Of a stretch of DNA of 20,211 nt, positions 13,153 to 20,211 are shown one piece after another. The DNA comes from an uncultured Gemmatimonadales bacterium (GTDB lineage: Bacteria > Gemmatimonadota > Gemmatimonadetes > Longimicrobiales > Gaopeijiaceae). A program made the position numbers and the translations under genes. The stretch lies in NCBI GenBank assembly GCA_937983085.1, contig CALJKZ010000077.1, positions 1 through 20,211 on the forward strand, in the 5' to 3' direction. Numbering within the stretch: position 1 is the first letter of the stretch; every line of letters starts with the position of its first letter. The notes beneath the pieces are model-generated. The model made no database searches, had not been told where the DNA came from, and saw only the letters and a list, made by a program, of their open reading frames with translations.

Positions 13153-14972
13153 CCACCCTCGACTACGTCTCCGACGAGACCCCCGTCCCCGAGTCCACCC
13201 TCACGGACCTCTTCTTCGAGGCCGTCGATCGGTTCGGTGACGGTCCTGCGTTCCAAAGGTTGGAATCGGAAGACACCATCGTCGACATCTCGTACGACGA
13301 GGCGCTGGACATCGTGCGCAGGGTCTCGGCCGGTCTGTCCGGTCGCGGCATCCAACGAGGCGACCGGATCGCCATCCTCTCCGAGAACCGGCCCGAGTGG
13401 GCCCTGGCCGACTACGCGGGGCTCTGTTCCGGCGTCATCGTCGTCCCCATCTACCCCACGCTCACCGCTTCCCAGCTGGCCTACATCCTCGGGGATTCGG
13501 AGGCCCGCCTCGTCTTCGTCTCCGGTAAGGAACAGGCCGAGAAGGTCTTCGAGGCCGCGAAGGAGCTCCCGGCGACGCCGCTGGTGGTCACCTTCGACCC
13601 CACCGACGTCGTGGACACGGTGCCGTGGGATCTCTTCACCGACGTCGAACCCGAGGGCGATGTGGCCGAGTTCCGGGCCCGCGCACTGGCCGCCCAGCCC
13701 CACGACGTGGCGACGGTCCTCTATACGTCGGGGACGACAGGACAGCCGAAGGGCGTCATGCTGACCCACAACAACGTGGCGTCCAACGTCCGCGGGTCGT
13801 GCATGATCCTGCCCATCGGCGTCGACGACAACACCATCAGCTTTCTCCCGTTGTCGCACATCCTCCAACGGATGGTGGACTACCTCTTCTTCTGGACCGG
13901 ATGCACCATCGGGTATCCTCGATCGCTGGAGACCCTCATCGTGGATCTGAAGAAGCTCGAGCCCACCGTCGTGGTCTCCGTGCCGAGGATCTACGAGAAG
14001 ATCTACAACGGGGTCATGGCGGCCGAAGGCTTCAAGAAGAAGCTCATCGGGTGGGCGGCGGGCGTCGCGGATCGTGTCGCCGACCTCCGTCTCGAGGGCA
14101 AGAAGGCGGGAGGGCTCCTGGCCTTCCAGTACTCCATCGCTGACACCCTGGTGTTCTCGAAGGTGAAGACGGCGGTGGGCGGACGCCTGCGCTTCTTCGT
14201 GAGCGGAGGGGGACCGCTGGCTCCCACCCTCAACCGCTTCTTCTACTCAATCGGGCTCACGATTCTGGAGGGGTACGGGCTCACCGAGACGAGCCCCGTC
14301 ACCAACGTGAACACCGAGGAGAACTTCCGCATCGGGACCGTCGGTAAGCCCATCCCGTCCACCGAGGTGAAGATCGCGCCGGACGGTGAGATCCTCATCC
14401 GCGGTCCGCAGGTCATGAAGGGCTACTACAAGAAGCCCGACCTCACGGCCCAGGTCATCGACGAGGACGGATGGTTCGCCACCGGCGACATCGGCGAGAT
14501 CGACGCCGACGGCTTTCTCTCCATCACCGACCGAAAGAAGGACATCATCGTCACCGCCGGGGGGAAGAACGTGGCTCCCCAGCCCATCGAGAACCTCCTG
14601 GCCACCCACGGCCTGGTGGAGCAGGTGGTCATGGTCGGCGACCGTCGCAAGCACCCGTCGATTCTCGTCGTGCCCGCGTTCGGGCCGCTGGAGTCGTGGG
14701 CGCGCGGCGAGGGCATCGAGTGGACGTCGCGTGCGGAGCTCCTCGCCGACCCGGCCGTCCTGGCCCACATGGAGTCGCAGCTCTTTGGGATGCTCGGCTC
14801 CTTCTCCTCCTATGAGCAGCCGAAGAAGCTGGCGCTCCTCGATCAGGAGTTCACGGTGGAGAACGGGATGCTCACGCCGACGCTGAAGGTGAAGCGGCGC
14901 GTGGTCCAGGAGAAGCTCGACGCCGTCATCGACGCGCTGTACGCCGAAGAAGCGGCCGACTGCGACGTCTGA
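13149..14972 (+). CDS. long-chain fatty acid-CoA ligase
   Basis: This is an ANL-superfamily enzyme that activates fatty acids to acyl-AMP and then acyl-CoA. The 607-residue length fits the bacterial FAA1-type. Motifs are the P-loop YTSGTTGQPKG (192-202), GYGLTET (375-381), TGD (445-447) with the hinge/ribose-binding TDRKKD (460-465), and AGGKNVAP. The N-terminal SENRPEWALADYA block is typical of long-chain ligases. The GTG start at 13149 overlaps the OsmC stop. The frame is open further upstream, but only across the OsmC gene. Chain length preference cannot be read from the sequence. Confidence 0.93.
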   Translation: MTTLDYVSDETPVPESTLTDLFFEAVDRFGDGPAFQRLESEDTIVDISYDEALDIVRRVSAGLSGRGIQRGDRIAILSENRPEWALADYAGLCSGVIVVPIYPTLTASQLAYILGDSEARLVFVSGKEQAEKVFEAAKELPATPLVVTFDPTDVVDTVPWDLFTDVEPEGDVAEFRARALAAQPHDVATVLYTSGTTGQPKGVMLTHNNVASNVRGSCMILPIGVDDNTISFLPLSHILQRMVDYLFFWTGCTIGYPRSLETLIVDLKKLEPTVVVSVPRIYEKIYNGVMAAEGFKKKLIGWAAGVADRVADLRLEGKKAGGLLAFQYSIADTLVFSKVKTAVGGRLRFFVSGGGPLAPTLNRFFYSIGLTILEGYGLTETSPVTNVNTEENFRIGTVGKPIPSTEVKIAPDGEILIRGPQVMKGYYKKPDLTAQVIDEDGWFATGDIGEIDADGFLSITDRKKDIIVTAGGKNVAPQPIENLLATHGLVEQVVMVGDRRKHPSILVVPAFGPLESWARGEGIEWTSRAELLADPAVLAHMESQLFGMLGSFSSYEQPKKLALLDQEFTVENGMLTPTLKVKRRVVQEKLDAVIDALYAEEAADCDV

Positions 14973-14979
14973 GGCAGCT

Positions 14980-15318
14980 GTGAGAACCCCCGCAGAGGCG
15001 GCCGTCCTGGTCGTCCTGACCACCGCACCCGACACGGCAGTCGCCCGGGCCATCGCGTCGCGGGTGGTCGACGAGCGACTGGCAGCGTGTGCCAACATCG
15101 TACCGGGTGTCACCTCCATCTACCGATGGAAGGGGGAGGTTCACGAGGACGACGAGGTGCTCGTCGTCTTCAAGACGATCCCGGCAGGGTTCATCGCCCT
15201 GCGCGACCGGATCGTGGCTCTGCATCCGTACGACGTCCCCGAGGTACTGGCCCTACCGGCTCCCGACGGATCCACCGACTACGTGCGCTGGGTGACCGGC
15301 GAGGTGGTGCTCCGGTGA
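14980..15318 (+). CDS. cutA: CutA1-like protein
   Basis: CutA1 is a trimeric ferredoxin-like protein named for divalent cation tolerance in E. coli; its true role is debated. The 112-residue product has the family hallmarks RLAACANIVPGVTSIYRW (33-50), GEVHEDDEVL, KTIPAGF and HPYDVPEVLAL (82-92). GTG at 14980 lies 7 bases after the ligase stop, and its own stop overlaps the next start as GTGA. Length and conserved blocks are normal for the family. Confidence 0.94.
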   Translation: MRTPAEAAVLVVLTTAPDTAVARAIASRVVDERLAACANIVPGVTSIYRWKGEVHEDDEVLVVFKTIPAGFIALRDRIVALHPYDVPEVLALPAPDGSTDYVRWVTGEVVLR

Positions 15319-16406
15319 GCCGTAAGCGGAAGAAGCGTCGGAAGGCGCAGAAGAAGAAGAACGATCCGGGGCAGGTCGAGCTCCTCCCCGATCTGGTGGA
15401 GGAGGCGGGAGACGCCGATGACGGTGCGGAGAGCGTAGGCGACGACCAGGCCGAGCTCCAAGGCCCCGCCGAGTCCGAGGGCGATGAAGGGCAGGACCCG
15501 GCTGACGAGGTGCCAGACGGCGACACCGTCGGCGATTCCGAGGAGTCCTCGTCCGAGATCGACTCCACCGAGATCGACTCCACCGAGGTCGACTCCAGCA
15601 AGGTCGACACCAACGAGGTCGACTCCGCGGACAGCGGATCCGACGACGAAGCCGGCGACTCCGCGGACGATGGATCCTTCGACGAAGCCGGCGATCGCGC
15701 TTCGGACGCGCCGGAGACCCCGTCGTCGGCCCCAACGCCGACCCGAGCCGCAGAGGACGACGGAGCGCCTCCGGCTCCGCGGCCTGCCGGAAACCAACTG
15801 GCCCGTGCCCGGGACCTGGTGGAGTCGGGCAGGGTGCCTGAGGCCATCGCTCTCTACCAGGCCATCCTCGCCGAGCGTCCCGACAACCTGAAGGCCCACA
15901 ACAATCTGGGCGTGCTCCTGGACGAGCTCGGGGAGCGCACGCGGGCGCTGGAGCATTTCGAGGCGGCGCTGGCGGTGGACGACCAGAACGTGGAGGTGCT
16001 GACCAACTACGGCTCGACCCTCACCGAGCTCGCCCGATACGACGACGCCGACGAGGTGCTGCGGCGCGCCCAGCGATCGGCCCCCGACGATCTTCGGACC
16101 CGGCTGGCGCTGGGCATCCTCGCGTTCCGCCGCGGGCTGTACGAGTTGGCCGAGACCGAACTCCGGTCGGTGTGCGACCGCGAGCCGGAGCACGGACTGG
16201 CCTTCTACTATCGGGGTGCCGCGTTGAACCGGGCCGGTCGCTTCGGCGAGGCGGAGGAGGTCATGCTCCAGGCGGCCGAGCTCCTGCCCGAGGACCCCCG
16301 GCCGGCGTACACCCTGGGCCACCTGTACGATCGGGCGAATCGGGGCGCCGAAGCCGCCGAGATGTACCGCAGGGCACGGGACCTCCAGAAGGAGGACACT
16401 CCGTGA
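15315..16406 (+). CDS. TPR protein with lysine-rich start and repeat-rich acidic linker
   Basis: The product is 363 residues from GTG at 15315, which overlaps the cutA stop. Residues 1-16 are very basic (SRKRKKRRKAQKKK), and 17-159 are an acidic, presumably disordered linker with tandem repeats. Residues 160-360 hold about six tetratricopeptide repeats (AHNNLGVLLDELGERTRALE, LTNYGSTLTELARYDDADEV). The basic head could bind nucleic acid or phospholipid, and the acidic linker may act as a spacer. No signal peptide is visible, so it is probably cytoplasmic. Its stop overlaps the macro-domain gene as GTGA. Function unknown. Confidence 0.82.
   Translation: MSRKRKKRRKAQKKKNDPGQVELLPDLVEEAGDADDGAESVGDDQAELQGPAESEGDEGQDPADEVPDGDTVGDSEESSSEIDSTEIDSTEVDSSKVDTNEVDSADSGSDDEAGDSADDGSFDEAGDRASDAPETPSSAPTPTRAAEDDGAPPAPRPAGNQLARARDLVESGRVPEAIALYQAILAERPDNLKAHNNLGVLLDELGERTRALEHFEAALAVDDQNVEVLTNYGSTLTELARYDDADEVLRRAQRSAPDDLRTRLALGILAFRRGLYELAETELRSVCDREPEHGLAFYYRGAALNRAGRFGEAEEVMLQAAELLPEDPRPAYTLGHLYDRANRGAEAAEMYRRARDLQKEDTP
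15555..15629 (+). repeat. 15-bp coding tandem repeat, five units
   Basis: Five units of GAGATCGACTCCACC-type sequence encode (E/K)(I/V)DSx pentapeptides. Units one and two are identical; the others differ at a few bases. The period keeps the reading frame, so copy number can change without breaking the gene. Confidence 0.85.
15624..15695 (+). repeat. 36-bp coding tandem duplication
   Basis: Two 36-base units (15624-15659 and 15660-15695) share TCCGCGGAC, GGATCC and GACGAAGCCGGCGA blocks and encode the acidic motif SADxGSxDEAGD twice. They directly follow the 15-bp repeats. Confidence 0.8.
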
Positions 16407-16915
16407 TCCGAGTCCACCACGGCTCCTTCCGGGACGTCGACGCCGAGGGCATCCTGCGTCCCATTCGAACCGACCTGACGCCCGTGAGCCACCTGTCCCG
16501 GGATCTCGGCACCGGCGCCGGCGAGTCGGTGGAGGAGAAGCTGTCGCGCTCGGGATCCATCCTTCTGGGGCGCGCAGTAATGACTCCGGCGGGCGATCTG
16601 CCCTTCGACTTCCTCATCCACGTGTTGGTCATGTCCGAGGACGAGCCGCAGACCACCGCCACGGTGCAGAAGGCCGTCCGCAATGGCCTGAGGCGCGCCA
16701 CCGACTGGGCCTTGGACTCCCTGGCCCTTCCGCCCCTCGGCATCGGCGTGGGTACCACTGAACCCGAGGACTCCGCGCGGGCTCTGGCGGAGATCCTCTA
16801 CAACCACGTGGACGAGGGCGTGCCGCCCCTCGACTTCGTCATCGTCGTGTCGACGGCCTTCGAGGCGGAGATGTTCGAGCGCATCATCGATGAGCTCGCC
16901 GCTCAACGCTCGTAG
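16403..16915 (+). CDS. macro-domain-like protein
   Basis: The product is 170 residues from GTG at 16403, behind AAGGAGG with a spacing of about 7. Macro domains bind ADP-ribose and often remove it or its O-acetyl form. The second half fits the fold: TVQKAVRNGLRRATDW (88-102), then the glycine-rich phosphate loop LPPLGIGVG (109-117), and a closing DFVIVVST strand. The first half lacks the usual GDIT...NAAN motif that positions the substrate in hydrolases. In its place is a polar segment (LSRDLGTGAGESVEEKL). It may therefore bind ADP-ribose or a related nucleotide without hydrolysing it. Last gene of the operon that begins at 12288. Confidence 0.7.
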   Translation: MIRVHHGSFRDVDAEGILRPIRTDLTPVSHLSRDLGTGAGESVEEKLSRSGSILLGRAVMTPAGDLPFDFLIHVLVMSEDEPQTTATVQKAVRNGLRRATDWALDSLALPPLGIGVGTTEPEDSARALAEILYNHVDEGVPPLDFVIVVSTAFEAEMFERIIDELAAQRS

Positions 16916-16922
16916 TTCGGAA

Positions 16923-16940
16923 CGGCTTCGCCTGAAGCCG
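16923..16940. terminator. hairpin at operon end
   Basis: CGGCTTC (16923-16929) and GAAGCCG (16934-16940) form a 7-bp stem with a GCCT loop, 8 bases after the macro-gene stop. No T-run follows, so it is only a candidate. The following bases contain two imperfect CGGCCGG(T/C)CCGC(C/G)TCG repeats. Confidence 0.35.
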
Positions 16941-17104
16941 GCCGGTCCGCCTCGCCCGAACCCGGCCGGCCCGCGTCGGCACCTCCACGCTTTCGTTCCA
17001 GGGCAGCCCGTCGATACTCGGTTGTAGAAATCGGTGGCGTCGGGGAGCCCGGCTCCACATTCATTGGAAGCCGACTCGTCGAGCCGACCGAACCGAAGGA
17101 GCCG

Positions 17105-18658
17105 ATGTCGAAGCGTGTCCTCGGGACGTTCATCGTCCTGATCTGGGTTGCCATGGTGGGGTGGAAGGCTCGGGACGAGTACTTTCAGCCCGAGCTCGCC
17201 CGTATCGCCGAAGCCGCCCTGACCCTGGCTCCGGGCATCAACTTCTACACGCTCACCATGGGCGATCGCACCGTCGGCCAGGCCACCTCGCGTCTGGACA
17301 CGGTGCCCGACGGGTTCGAGCTGGAAGACGTGATGAACCTGGAGCTGCCCGCTCTCGGTCAGACCGGCGTCGCCATCGCCCGGACCCGCGTCAAGCTCAG
17401 CCCCTCGCTGGTCATGGAGAACTTCTCCTTCACCCTCGATTCCGAGGTCGGCCGTTTCGCGGCGTCGGGCGAGCTCACACCCGACACGACACTCGAGGTG
17501 CGAATCGTCTCCGCCGGGAGCGAGCAGAACCTGAGCTTCCGTCTGCCCCAGCCGCCGGTCATGTCCAACGTGGTCCCCATTCGCGTCGCCATGGGCGAGG
17601 GCCTGGAGGTGGGGGAGACGGTGCGGCTTCCCGTCTTCGACCCCACCAGCCTCAGCACGCGCACGGTGGAGGTGGACATCCTGGAGCACGACACCCTCTT
17701 CGTCACCGACTCGGCGGCGCTGGGCCCCGACGGTCGCTGGACCACCGCCCGCGTCGACTCGGTCCCGGCGTGGAGGATCGCCGAGGTCTTCGGAGGGGTT
17801 CGGGTGGAAAGCTGGGTGGACGAGGACGGCCGCATCCTCCGGGCCGAGTCCGGTCTGGGCTTCTCCATGGAGAAGACGGAGTACGAACTCGTTCGTCAGG
17901 CGCAGGAGGATTCCCGACTGGCGTCCTCGTCGCCCATCGACGACGACGTCATCCTCTCCACGGCGGTCCAGAGCAACGTCGACTTCGACGATGTGACCAT
18001 CCACGACGAGATCCGCTTCCGGCTCACCGGAGTGGATCTGGAGGGGTTCCAGCTCGACGGGGGGCGTCAGACTCTCCGGGGTGACACGCTCATCATCCGG
18101 CGGGAGAACTGGGACGCCATCGACCCGAACTACCGGCTGCCCTACCCGTTCATGGATCTACGGGAAGCCCTCGAGCCCGAGCCCCTCATCCAGAGCGACG
18201 ACGAGCGCATCATCCGCCGCGCACGGGAAGTCACGGGTCGTAGAACGCAGTGGGCCCAGTACCCCAAGGAGGTGGCTCGCCAGCTCACCACCTCGGTGTA
18301 CAACATGCTGGAGAAGGACATCACCTTCTCCGTGCCCAATGCCGTACAGGTCCTGGAGGCCCTCCAGGGTTACTGCAACGAGCACACCTTGCTCTACGTC
18401 GCCATGGCTCGAGCCCTCGGGCTCCCCGCCCGCACCGCCGTGGGCCTGGTCTACGTGAACGGCGCCTTCTTCTATCACGCCTGGCCCGAAGTCTGGCTGG
18501 GCGAATGGGTCGCCGTCGACCCGACCTTCGGTCAGTACCCCGCCGACGCATCGCACATCCGATTCGTCATCGGCGGGCTCGCACAGCAGGTGGAGATCGT
18601 CCGACTCATCGGCAACCTCGACATCGAGGTGCTCGACGTGACCACCGCTCAGCAGTGA
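17105..18658 (+). CDS. membrane-anchored transglutaminase-like protein
   Basis: The product is 517 residues. An N-terminal hydrophobic helix (about 5-20) anchors it, with the rest probably periplasmic. Residues 45-330 are beta-rich and unassigned (GDRTVGQATSRL). The C-terminal part holds a transglutaminase/protease-like papain fold with the triad Cys424 (QGYCNEHTLLYVAMARALG), His458 (FYHAWPEVWL) and Asp472 (VAVDPTFG). Members act as cysteine peptidases, amidases or crosslinking enzymes, and the substrate here is unknown. It lies 31 bases upstream of an ABC exporter pair and is probably in one transcript with it. The promoter would lie in the 189-base gap before it, where I see no clear -35/-10 pair. 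Confidence 0.85.
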   Translation: MSKRVLGTFIVLIWVAMVGWKARDEYFQPELARIAEAALTLAPGINFYTLTMGDRTVGQATSRLDTVPDGFELEDVMNLELPALGQTGVAIARTRVKLSPSLVMENFSFTLDSEVGRFAASGELTPDTTLEVRIVSAGSEQNLSFRLPQPPVMSNVVPIRVAMGEGLEVGETVRLPVFDPTSLSTRTVEVDILEHDTLFVTDSAALGPDGRWTTARVDSVPAWRIAEVFGGVRVESWVDEDGRILRAESGLGFSMEKTEYELVRQAQEDSRLASSSPIDDDVILSTAVQSNVDFDDVTIHDEIRFRLTGVDLEGFQLDGGRQTLRGDTLIIRRENWDAIDPNYRLPYPFMDLREALEPEPLIQSDDERIIRRAREVTGRRTQWAQYPKEVARQLTTSVYNMLEKDITFSVPNAVQVLEALQGYCNEHTLLYVAMARALGLPARTAVGLVYVNGAFFYHAWPEVWLGEWVAVDPTFGQYPADASHIRFVIGGLAQQVEIVRLIGNLDIEVLDVTTAQQ

Positions 18659-18692
18659 TTGCCAACCACCGGCGCCGAGAGGAACGCTCGTG

Positions 18693-19529
18693 ATGGATAT
18701 GCAAGAAACGAACACCGCCGTGCTCGCCCCGCCTGAGCCGAAGGCCTCGCCAGGCCTCATGCTCGAGCTCCGCCACGTCTGGAAGAAGTACGGCAGCTTC
18801 GAGGCCGTGAAGGGCCTCGACCTGTCGGTGAACCGGGGCGAGATCTTCGGGTTCCTGGGGCCCAACGGAGCGGGGAAGACCTCCACCATCCGCATGGTGG
18901 CAGGCGTCCTCCGGCCGACGTCGGGCCAGGTACTGGTAGGTGGCGACGATCTGGAGACGGACCCCGAGCGGGCCAAGTCCCGGGTGGGCTACATTCCGGA
19001 CCGCCCCTACCTCTACGACAAGCTCTCGGGGGGCGAGTTCCTCCGTTTCGTCGCCGGCTTGTGGGGTCGGGAAGGAGACGAGGTCGAGGCGAGGGCGGAT
19101 CGCCTCCTGGAGCTCTTCCACCTCACGCCATGGAAGGACGAGCTCATCGAGAGCTACTCCCACGGCATGCGGCAGAAGATCCTCATCAGCTCGGCCCTCA
19201 TTCATCAGCCCGAGCTCATCGTGGTGGATGAGCCGATGGTGGGCCTCGACCCGCGTTCCGCCCGCCTCCTCAAGGACCTGTTCCGGACGTTCGCCGGAAA
19301 CGGGGGGACGGTCTTCCTTTCGACGCACACCCTCGAGGTGGCCGAGGCGCTGTGCGACCGCATCGCCATCATCGCCGAGGGCGAGATCATCGCTTTCGGG
19401 ACCATGGAGGAGCTCCGTGAACAGGCGCACGCCGGTGGTGCCCACTTGGAGGAGATCTTCCTGAAGGTCACCGGCGGCGAAGCCATGAACGACATCATCG
19501 AAGGTCTGCGGGAGGCCATCGGACGGTGA
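18693..19529 (+). CDS. ABC exporter ATP-binding protein
   Basis: The product is 278 residues from ATG at 18693; AGAGGA lies 9 bases upstream, and GTG at 18690 is an alternative. Motifs are Walker A GPNGAGKT (56-63), signature SHGMRQK (156-162) in the form usual for ABC-2-type exporters, Walker B LIVVDE (175-180), and switch His212. The Q-loop reads GYIPDRPYLYDKL, with Asp where many relatives have Gln. A 21-residue N-terminal extension precedes the fold. The next gene starts inside its stop (GTGA) and encodes the membrane partner, so the two form an exporter of unknown cargo. Confidence 0.93.
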   Translation: MDMQETNTAVLAPPEPKASPGLMLELRHVWKKYGSFEAVKGLDLSVNRGEIFGFLGPNGAGKTSTIRMVAGVLRPTSGQVLVGGDDLETDPERAKSRVGYIPDRPYLYDKLSGGEFLRFVAGLWGREGDEVEARADRLLELFHLTPWKDELIESYSHGMRQKILISSALIHQPELIVVDEPMVGLDPRSARLLKDLFRTFAGNGGTVFLSTHTLEVAEALCDRIAIIAEGEIIAFGTMEELREQAHAGGAHLEEIFLKVTGGEAMNDIIEGLREAIGR

Positions 19530-20211
19530 ACGGCGTCGCGGTCCGGCCCCGCGCCGGCCTTCTCTGGCTCCTCCGGCCCAAGATCCGGACGAAGCTGAAC
19601 CGGGCGAAGACCGACGAAGGACGCGTCTTCAAGGGCTTCCTCCTAGGCTTCGTGGGCCTCTTCTTCTGGACGCTCATCTTCGCGGTGATCTTCCGGATGC
19701 TGCAGTACTTCCGCGGCACGCAGGGGATCGGCGATCTACTGGCGGGCAAGCTCCTGGGCATCGCCTTCCTGACGTTTCTGATGATCCTCATCCTCTCGAA
19801 CGTCATCACCGCCCTCTCCACCTTCTTCCTCTCCGAGGACCTGGAGTTCGTGGTGGCGGCGCCGGTGGAGTCGGAGACGGTGTATGCCGCCCGGCTCATC
19901 GAGACCATCGTCGACTCCTCGTGGATGGTGGCGCTCCTGGCGGTCCCCCTCCTGGTGGCGTACGGCGTGGTCTACGCCGCCGGGCCCACGTACTACCTCC
20001 TCGCCTTGGGCACCGTCGTGCCCTTCCTGGTGATCCCGGCGGTCCTGGGAAGTGCGGGGACGCTCCTTCTGGTGAACATCTTTCCCGCCCGGCGCACCCG
20101 GGACCTCCTCGCCTTGGTGGGCCTCTTTGCAGCCGCCGGAGTCGTCGCCCTCTTCCGCTTCCTGAGGCCCGAACGCCTCATGAGCCCCGAGGAGTTCAGC
20201 AGCCTCGTCGA
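19526..20211 (+). CDS. ABC-2-type exporter membrane subunit (partial, runs off window)
   Basis: From GTG at 19526, which overlaps the ATPase stop, the frame stays open to the last base: 228 codons with no stop. The translation begins MNGVAVRPRAGLLWLLRPKI, followed by a basic segment and hydrophobic helices at roughly 37-56, 75-97, 133-151, 155-183 and 194-210. FLSEDLEFVVAAPV (101-114) after the second helix is a conserved cytoplasmic motif in putative ABC exporter permeases of this type. It is the membrane partner of the preceding ATPase. The C-terminal half is outside the window. Confidence 0.88.
   Translation, partial: MNGVAVRPRAGLLWLLRPKIRTKLNRAKTDEGRVFKGFLLGFVGLFFWTLIFAVIFRMLQYFRGTQGIGDLLAGKLLGIAFLTFLMILILSNVITALSTFFLSEDLEFVVAAPVESETVYAARLIETIVDSSWMVALLAVPLLVAYGVVYAAGPTYYLLALGTVVPFLVIPAVLGSAGTLLLVNIFPARRTRDLLALVGLFAAAGVVALFRFLRPERLMSPEEFSSLV

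Noticed and set aside
16208..18004. A 598-codon leftward open frame opposite the macro-domain and transglutaminase genes.
   Set aside because: It crosses two well-supported genes and an intergenic gap, and its translation is low-complexity and Gly/Arg/His-rich with no domain.
1..20211. CRISPR arrays, insertion sequences, tRNA or rRNA genes.
   Set aside because: No regularly spaced repeats, transposase motifs, T-arm signature with cloverleaf or rRNA-like segments were found on either strand.

Overview
The window is about 20.2 kb of dense, GC-rich bacterial chromosome and looks most like a member of the Gemmatimonadota. That assignment is an inference. It rests on a six-bladed beta-propeller lipoprotein (5238-6536), a short secreted carboxypeptidase-regulatory/TonB-plug protein (6640-7425), heavy use of GTG starts in 4-base GTGA/ATGA overlaps, and overall codon and GC character. 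I see no insertion sequence, phage gene, CRISPR array, tRNA or rRNA.

Layout. 71-859 (-) is a short-chain dehydrogenase (SDR) of pteridine-reductase type, divergent from a classical SDR (936-1646) followed by a small lipoprotein. 2142-3624 (-) is a three-gene, translationally coupled set: a membrane protein, a winged-helix regulator and a DUF2306-like membrane protein. It faces a tandem palindromic operator candidate at 3698-3731. 3842-6536 (+) holds class II fumarase and the propeller lipoprotein, ending at a strong hairpin. 6640-7425 (-) is the plug-domain protein. 7426-7860 is a gene-free, hairpin-rich stretch. 7861-8307 (-) is an unrecognised small gene with an excellent ribosome binding site. 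8535-9407 (+) is endonuclease IV.

The most interesting part is 9393-12151. A promoter-like box is followed by a strongly structured ~210-nt RNA candidate that ends in a long terminator hairpin. Downstream lies a tightly coupled operon: 6-pyruvoyl-tetrahydropterin synthase of eukaryote-like type, GTP cyclohydrolase I, a sepiapterin-reductase-like SDR, and a Trm112-type zinc-ribbon protein. The first three are the enzyme types needed to make tetrahydrobiopterin from GTP. The pteridine-reductase-like SDR at the left edge may belong to the same metabolism.

12288-16915 (+) is a six-gene operon: TPR protein, OsmC-like protein, long-chain acyl-CoA ligase, CutA1, a second TPR protein with a repeat-rich acidic linker, and a macro-domain-like protein. 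17105 to the window end holds a membrane-anchored transglutaminase-like protein, an ABC exporter ATPase and its membrane subunit, which runs off the right edge. All function calls come from motifs read by eye. No database search was possible.
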